Source: Legionella sp. (GTDB taxonomy: Bacteria > Pseudomonadota > Gammaproteobacteria > Legionellales > Legionellaceae). From it: a DNA stretch of 62,416 bases. Location: NCBI GenBank assembly GCA_013697625.1, contig JACCWN010000086.1, positions 1 to 62,416 on the forward strand, given 5' to 3'. The notes below the pieces were generated by a model. It searched no databases, was not told the origin of the DNA, and was given only the letters and a program-made list of their open reading frames with translations. The position numbers and the translations under genes are program-made. Positions 58,699 to 62,416 of the stretch are shown in pieces. How positions within the stretch are numbered: position 1 is the first letter of the stretch; each line of letters begins with the position of its first letter.

Positions 58699-59031
58699 CT
58701 ATTTTTGGAATATTATTGCTAAAAGATCTAACACCTTATTTTGAGCCTCCCTTTCAATAACACCTAATTTTTTGATAACCCGGGTGCGATCAATTGACCT
58801 CAGTTGATCAAGCGCAATCTGTCCTTTTTTTTCTTTAAATTCTAAGAATATTCTAGTTGGCAAATTATCTTTGATAGTGCTTGTCATTGGTGCAATAATA
58901 ACTGTTTTTAACCTACTCATGTTCATTGAGTCCGGTGATATAATGACTGCTGGACGTGTTTTTTTTATTTCTGAGCCGATTGTTGGGTCAAGATTTACTA
59001 AAAAAACATCAAATCTTTTTATTTTTACCAT
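58699..59031 (-). CDS. mazF: MazF/PemK-type endoribonuclease toxin
   Basis: A 110-residue toxin of the MazF/PemK fold. RFDVFLVNLDPTIGSEIKKT, RPAVIISPDSMN and VIIAPMTSTI are characteristic, followed by GQIALDQLRSIDRTRV. It cleaves mRNA at short motifs when free of its antitoxin. The ATG at 59031 overlaps the antitoxin gene by 7 bases; an ATG at 59037 is possible. Confidence 0.92.
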   Translation of the reverse strand: MVKIKRFDVFLVNLDPTIGSEIKKTRPAVIISPDSMNMSRLKTVIIAPMTSTIKDNLPTRIFLEFKEKKGQIALDQLRSIDRTRVIKKLGVIEREAQNKVLDLLAIIFQK

Positions 59032-59282
59032 GTCCATTCGTCCCTATCAAAATCATTGCTTAGATTTAAATGGGTCTCATCACTACTGTCATCTACCGAA
59101 GCATTGAATCGCTCTAACCATCCTTTATGTTGATTTTTGATTGGAATTAATGTAAGCACGCCCTTTTCATCTGCTCTAATTTCCAATTCCTCGCCAGGAT
59201 GTAAATGGGCTTCTTTAATGATAACTGAGGGTATACGAATTCCGATTGAATTTCCCCATTTAGTTAAAGTAACAGTAGCCAT
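59025..59282 (-). CDS. mazE: MazE/PemI-type antitoxin
   Basis: An 85-residue antitoxin with an AbrB/MazE DNA-binding domain (VTLTKWGNSIGIRIPSVIIK, then LEIRADEKGVLTL) and an acidic disordered tail (VDDSSDETHLNL, FDRDEWTW) that binds MazF. It starts 27 bases from a perfect palindrome and overlaps mazF. The module is complete and should be functional. Confidence 0.92.
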   Translation of the reverse strand: MATVTLTKWGNSIGIRIPSVIIKEAHLHPGEELEIRADEKGVLTLIPIKNQHKGWLERFNASVDDSSDETHLNLSNDFDRDEWTW

Positions 59283-59308
59283 TATAACTCCAGATATGTA
59301 TATTCATA

Positions 59309-59320
59309 GTATAATTATAC
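59309..59320. promoter_or_regulatory. Candidate mazEF operator palindrome
   Basis: GTATAATTATAC is a perfect 12-bp palindrome 27 bases upstream of mazE, with TATGTATAT and ATGTATATAT repeats around it. This suits autoregulation by MazEF. The further 220 bases to 59546 carry no gene. Confidence 0.5.
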
Positions 59321-59546
59321 AATGTATATATTTTTAATCAAACTATTTTAAGGGTAAGGAGTAAGAACCCGTAAATAATTTTGGCAATGCCAAGCTTATG
59401 ATCCATCCTTCAGCTTGTTTTTTGGCGTGCAGTCGTCTTTCACATTTATCATAAAGCTTGCTGTTGATAGAAAAATTTTAGATCAGTTTGATTGTTGGCC
59501 AGATTATAGACTATGATTAAAACATGTATCAAAACCAGAAGCTATT

Positions 59547-60527
59547 ATGAAAATTATTTGGATATATATTTTGATGTTGTTATGCGCAGTTGGATCTATT
59601 TCAGCTAAAGAAACCTCTAGTGTAGATGAAAAGATACTTAGACTTCAGATTCTTTTGGATCAAAAAAATTTTAGTCCCGGTAAAGTTGATGGTCGGAATG
59701 GATATTTTACAAAGGAGGCTTTGAAATATTCCAAGGTAGCTAAATCAGAAGTAGAATCTGATGAGCTCGCCGATGAACCTGATGAATCCGATGAAATAGC
59801 TGATAAGCCTGAGGTATCAGAGCAAGATGGCCCCCTTTATACTACCTATACTATTCGCTCCGAGGATGAAAAATTTATTGGTAAAGCACCTGAAAAACCA
59901 GCTGAACAGGCTAAAAGAAAATCTCTGCCCTATATCAATTTTGCAGAGATGATTGCTGAACGATTCCATACAGATGTTCCTTTTTTAAAAGAAATTAATC
60001 AAGATAAAGATATGAAAAAAATAAAAGTTGGCGATGAGGTCAAAGTTCCCAATGTTAAACCTTTTTTAATTGAAGACCTCAAGGAGAAAAAAGCAAACAA
60101 AAAGAAGGACTATTCCAAAAGGATTATAAAAATTGATGTTAAGAAACGTCTTTTATTTCTTTACGAAGACGATAAAGAAACACTTTTAGCTGTTTTTCCT
60201 ATTACACCCGGTTCAAAAAGTTTACCTGCACCAAAAGGAACATGGAAAGTCAAAGCGATAGCCTACCTACCTTGGTTTCGCCATGACAAACAAATGCTCA
60301 AAAAAGGTACGCGCAGTGGGGATTTTAATAATGTTCCCCCAGGCCCAAATAGCGACGTGGGTGTAGTTTGGATTGCATTAAGCAAGAAAGGAATAGGAAT
60401 ACATGGAACAGATTCTCCTGAAACCATTGGCAGATCCTTTAGCCATGGCTGTATCCGATTAACCAATTGGGATGCTATAAAGTTGAGTAAGATGATTACA
60501 AAAGGGGTGACAGTTCAAATTGACTAA
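59547..60527 (+). CDS. L,D-transpeptidase with PG-binding and LysM-like segments
   Basis: A 326-residue exported enzyme. A signal peptide (IIWIYILMLLCAVGSISA) is followed by a PG_binding_1-like segment (LRLQILLDQKNFSPGKVDGR), an acidic linker (SDELADEPDESDEIADKPE), a LysM-like part and the YkuD catalytic domain with IHGTDSPETIG and SFSHGCIRLTN (catalytic His and Cys). It makes 3-3 cross-links or anchors lipoprotein to peptidoglycan. The linker repeat could vary in length. Confidence 0.9.
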   Translation: MKIIWIYILMLLCAVGSISAKETSSVDEKILRLQILLDQKNFSPGKVDGRNGYFTKEALKYSKVAKSEVESDELADEPDESDEIADKPEVSEQDGPLYTTYTIRSEDEKFIGKAPEKPAEQAKRKSLPYINFAEMIAERFHTDVPFLKEINQDKDMKKIKVGDEVKVPNVKPFLIEDLKEKKANKKKDYSKRIIKIDVKKRLLFLYEDDKETLLAVFPITPGSKSLPAPKGTWKVKAIAYLPWFRHDKQMLKKGTRSGDFNNVPPGPNSDVGVVWIALSKKGIGIHGTDSPETIGRSFSHGCIRLTNWDAIKLSKMITKGVTVQID

Positions 60528-60626
60528 ACTGTAGCTCATAATACTAAAGAGATCAGTGTATAGTGTCACCTGCTTAGTCCGTTGGTAGCCCCTTATCCTT
60601 TAGTTCAAAATCATCAGGGATAGTAT

Positions 60627-60721
60627 ATAGGGGTCAAGACTTGTGATAATTATGGGAACATAGGGTATTTGAATCGATATTTATATAGAAACTAAACCTT
60701 ATCACAAGACTTGACCCCTAT
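60627..60721. mobile_element. 95-bp MITE-like element with 23-bp perfect ends
   Basis: ATAGGGGTCAAGACTTGTGA plus TAA (60627-60649) is repeated exactly inverted at 60699-60721, with 49 bases between. The sequence resembles GGGGTCA-AGACTTG-type repeats mobilised by REP-associated transposases in gammaproteobacteria. That link is from memory of the motif. Confidence 0.75.
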
Positions 60722-60739
60722 CCCTTTTATCAAAGGAAT

Positions 60740-61156
60740 TCAGCTAAATATCATTTCTTCCTTCTTAAGCTTACCAATAGCCGCTAGACATTCATGACGA
60801 TTCACAACATCATCATACTTATTGATGTATCTAAAAAAACATCGATAAGCCATGAATGTATTGTAATCATCAATAGTGTTAATATTAAGCATTTTTATAT
60901 AGGAATATTGGATAGCATAATAATAAGATTTAAGGATTTTCTTTCTACCTGATACAGTGGTCGTGTCAAAATCGGCAAATAATTTATCATCAAAATAATA
61001 CTCTGAGATAATGTTTCTGAGCACTGCCGGTATCATCCTAGGTAGTTCTACTGAAAAATCCACATTTCTACAGAGTTTCCTTAAATAAGAATTAATTTGA
61101 TTAAAAGAGCGAGTATCTATAGTAGTGTCTGGTATTAGTTTTGATTGTCCAATCAT
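60740..61156 (-). CDS. Unrecognised small protein
   Basis: A 138-residue soluble protein with many Tyr and Ile (KSYYYAIQYSYIKMLN, FFRYINKYDDVVNRHECLA). The central PRMIPAVLRNIISEYYF is similar in style to segments in Legionella repeat proteins, but I cannot place it. It may be a complete small gene or the C-terminal part of a longer one. The 300 bases around 61157-61276 hold nothing. Confidence 0.4.
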   Translation of the reverse strand: MIGQSKLIPDTTIDTRSFNQINSYLRKLCRNVDFSVELPRMIPAVLRNIISEYYFDDKLFADFDTTTVSGRKKILKSYYYAIQYSYIKMLNINTIDDYNTFMAYRCFFRYINKYDDVVNRHECLAAIGKLKKEEMIFS

Positions 61157-61276
61157 CCCATGTATTATTTTGTATGTCTGGCTAAATTCTTTAGTTGTTA
61201 TTAATGAACACCGGTTTTGGTCTGCTAAGCAGAGGCTTGCGTGTTTATCAAAGGCATCACTGACTTTAATCCAGGC

Positions 61277-61642
61277 TTAAGAAACATTATTTAAAATAAA
61301 ATGCGTTTTGTAGACTGGGATTACCAAAGTTACTGTGAAGAATATTCCAATCGCACGACCAACATTATGAGTGATAGTCCTAGGCAAAAAAAACAATAGG
61401 TATGACAGGATAAGTGTGAAAAATGACACCATACCCATAGTGAACTGCTCAAAAAAATAACGTTGCTTTAAGTCTATCCAGTCTATTGAATCAATGTTAT
61501 GAGGCGGATACTCTTCAGCAAGGGTCGCTTTTTCAGCAAAAAATACTCCAGCGCCTATGAGTAGTGTCACTATCTTTTGATAACCATAACACAAGAGATC
61601 AAGCAAGGTTTTAATTGGTGCAACCAACATTCCCGTCACCAT
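61277..61642 (-). pseudogene. Membrane-protein remnant with DKGQGIAGAKG motif
   Basis: The frame is open from about 61706 and reads GKYWFNDKGQGIAGAKGTIL before the ATG at 61642, but offers no start codon upstream. It contains two or three hydrophobic helices (VTLLIGAGVFFAEKA; FFTLILSYLLFFLP; IGIFFTVTLVIPVY). The sequence logic before the ATG suggests that the real N-terminus is lost. No family recognised; a membrane segment of an effector-like protein is possible. Confidence 0.4.
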
Positions 61643-62091
61643 TGCAAGGATAGTCCCTTTTGCACCGGCAATGCCTTGCCCTTTGTCGTTGAACCAGTAT
61701 TTGCCTACTAGTCAGTAATAAATGGAATATACATGATTGAATGCTCTTAAAATATAAATATTGAATTTTAGTTAGATTGATACTCAAAGCATCCACGAAT
61801 CCTATTCTTATATGGTCCGATATTCTACATGATTTGGAATAAAATTAATATTAGTGAATAAAAATATTTCTATTGTGGACTTTATAAGGCATTAAAGAAG
61901 CGCCCACCATTTTTAAATCGATCCTCTTTTAACCATTGTTTAAATTTTGACATGAAAACTCAATATAAGCAGAATGGCGGTATAATAACATTATTGGATC
62001 GATCGTATTGGTGTTAAAATTTTTATTTTTGAAGGCAAAGGTTTCATTTTTGAATGCTAAATTGGCAAAAAAATAAAAATACACCAAGAGG

Positions 62092-62416
62092 TTATTTATA
62101 TTTTTCCCGCAACATAGCTAAAGTAGTGTGAGATAACCCAGTAAATAGACTAATCTCATCAAGAGGTTTGTTTGCTTTTATCATGTTAATGGCTATTTTT
62201 TCAATCCCAATAGCTTCGCCTTCAGCTCTGCCTTCAACCCTGCCTTCAACCCTGCCTTCAACCCTACCTTCAACCCTACCTTTAGCCAGCCCTCTTTCCT
62301 CACCTCTTTGCTCATAGTTTTTTATAGTGTTGGTTTGTATTTGCAGCCATTTAAGGTGCTCTTCATAATCCTGGCGTTCATCTTCAGTAAAATTCATCAC
62401 CTCAAGCACATTAAGT
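62092..62416 (-). CDS. C-terminal end of Rpn-type PD-(D/E)XK nuclease (partial)
   Basis: About 107 residues that continue beyond the window at the 5' side. LEVMNFTEDERQDYEEHLKW and the ending LDEISLFTGLSHTTLAMLRE are typical of Rpn/PDDEXK_2 family proteins, which are recombination-promoting or transposase-like nucleases of about 280-300 residues. Between them is a run of four RVEG-type units encoded by 12-bp repeats. The catalytic domain lies outside the window. The 290 bases downstream (61797-62091) contain no gene. Confidence 0.75.
   Translation of the reverse strand, partial: LNVLEVMNFTEDERQDYEEHLKWLQIQTNTIKNYEQRGEERGLAKGRVEGRVEGRVEGRVEGRAEGEAIGIEKIAINMIKANKPLDEISLFTGLSHTTLAMLREKYK
62219..62284 (-). 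repeat. 12-bp coding minisatellite
   Basis: The unit ACCTTCAACCCT or GCCTTCAACCCT is repeated about five times and encodes G-R-V-E-G repeats of the nuclease linker. Changes in copy number keep the reading frame. Confidence 0.85.

Overview
The window looks like chromosomal DNA of an AT-rich gammaproteobacterium of the Legionella/Coxiella side (order Legionellales). The evidence is indirect. Standard housekeeping genes lie beside many eukaryote-like or repeat-rich proteins: leucine-rich repeats, an F-box/ankyrin-like protein, coiled-coil membrane proteins, Ser/Thr-rich C-termini and a PlaA-like GDSL lipase. These are typical of genomes with a Dot/Icm secretion system. No secretion gene is in the window, so effector status is inference only.

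Layout. 1-5.2 kb is a decayed accessory zone. It holds an IS1634-type transposase stub, an EF-hand gene remnant, a vapBC toxin-antitoxin module between 57-bp inverted repeats, an internally deleted paralogue of the 11.5 kb gene, and an LRR protein. 5.2-10.9 kb is a minus-strand cluster (two different 2OG-Fe(II) oxygenases, a class-3-lipase-like gene split by a frameshift, and a DMT exporter) bracketed by inverted copies of a methyltransferase fragment. 13.0-17.0 kb is a compact stressosome operon (globin-STAS RsbR, RsbS, RsbT, RsbX) ending in a PAS-GGDEF-EAL gene whose EAL part is broken by a 7-bp tandem duplication. 18-36.6 kb is mostly core: exporter, fadH, deaD, GDSL lipase, glutamate-synthase-like protein, the def-fmt-rsmB-parB-dacB cluster, and divergent dprA-smg-topA.

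37-40.7 kb contains what I consider the most interesting locus. It has a 60-residue precursor with a double-glycine leader, a 13-bp stem-loop, an ATP-grasp ligase of the microviridin/graspetide type, a secreted HEAT-repeat protein and further unknown ORFs. It reads as an undescribed RiPP (omega-ester/amide peptide) cluster. 41-50 kb carries a kynureninase-like gene with a divergent LysR regulator, an ABC exporter, lemA-htpX and uvrA. 50.8-62.4 kb is again accessory: coiled-coil and repeat proteins, DUF192 and DUF2490-like proteins, umuDC, a SRAP gene cut short next to a mazEF module, an L,D-transpeptidase, and the C-terminal end of an Rpn-type nuclease.

Several families of small palindromic or terminal-inverted-repeat elements occupy the long intergenic gaps (21, 23.4-24.1, 36.7, 40.9, 45.7, 52.7 and 60.6 kb). 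No tRNA, rRNA or CRISPR array was recognised. All family assignments come from reading motifs by eye; no search was run.
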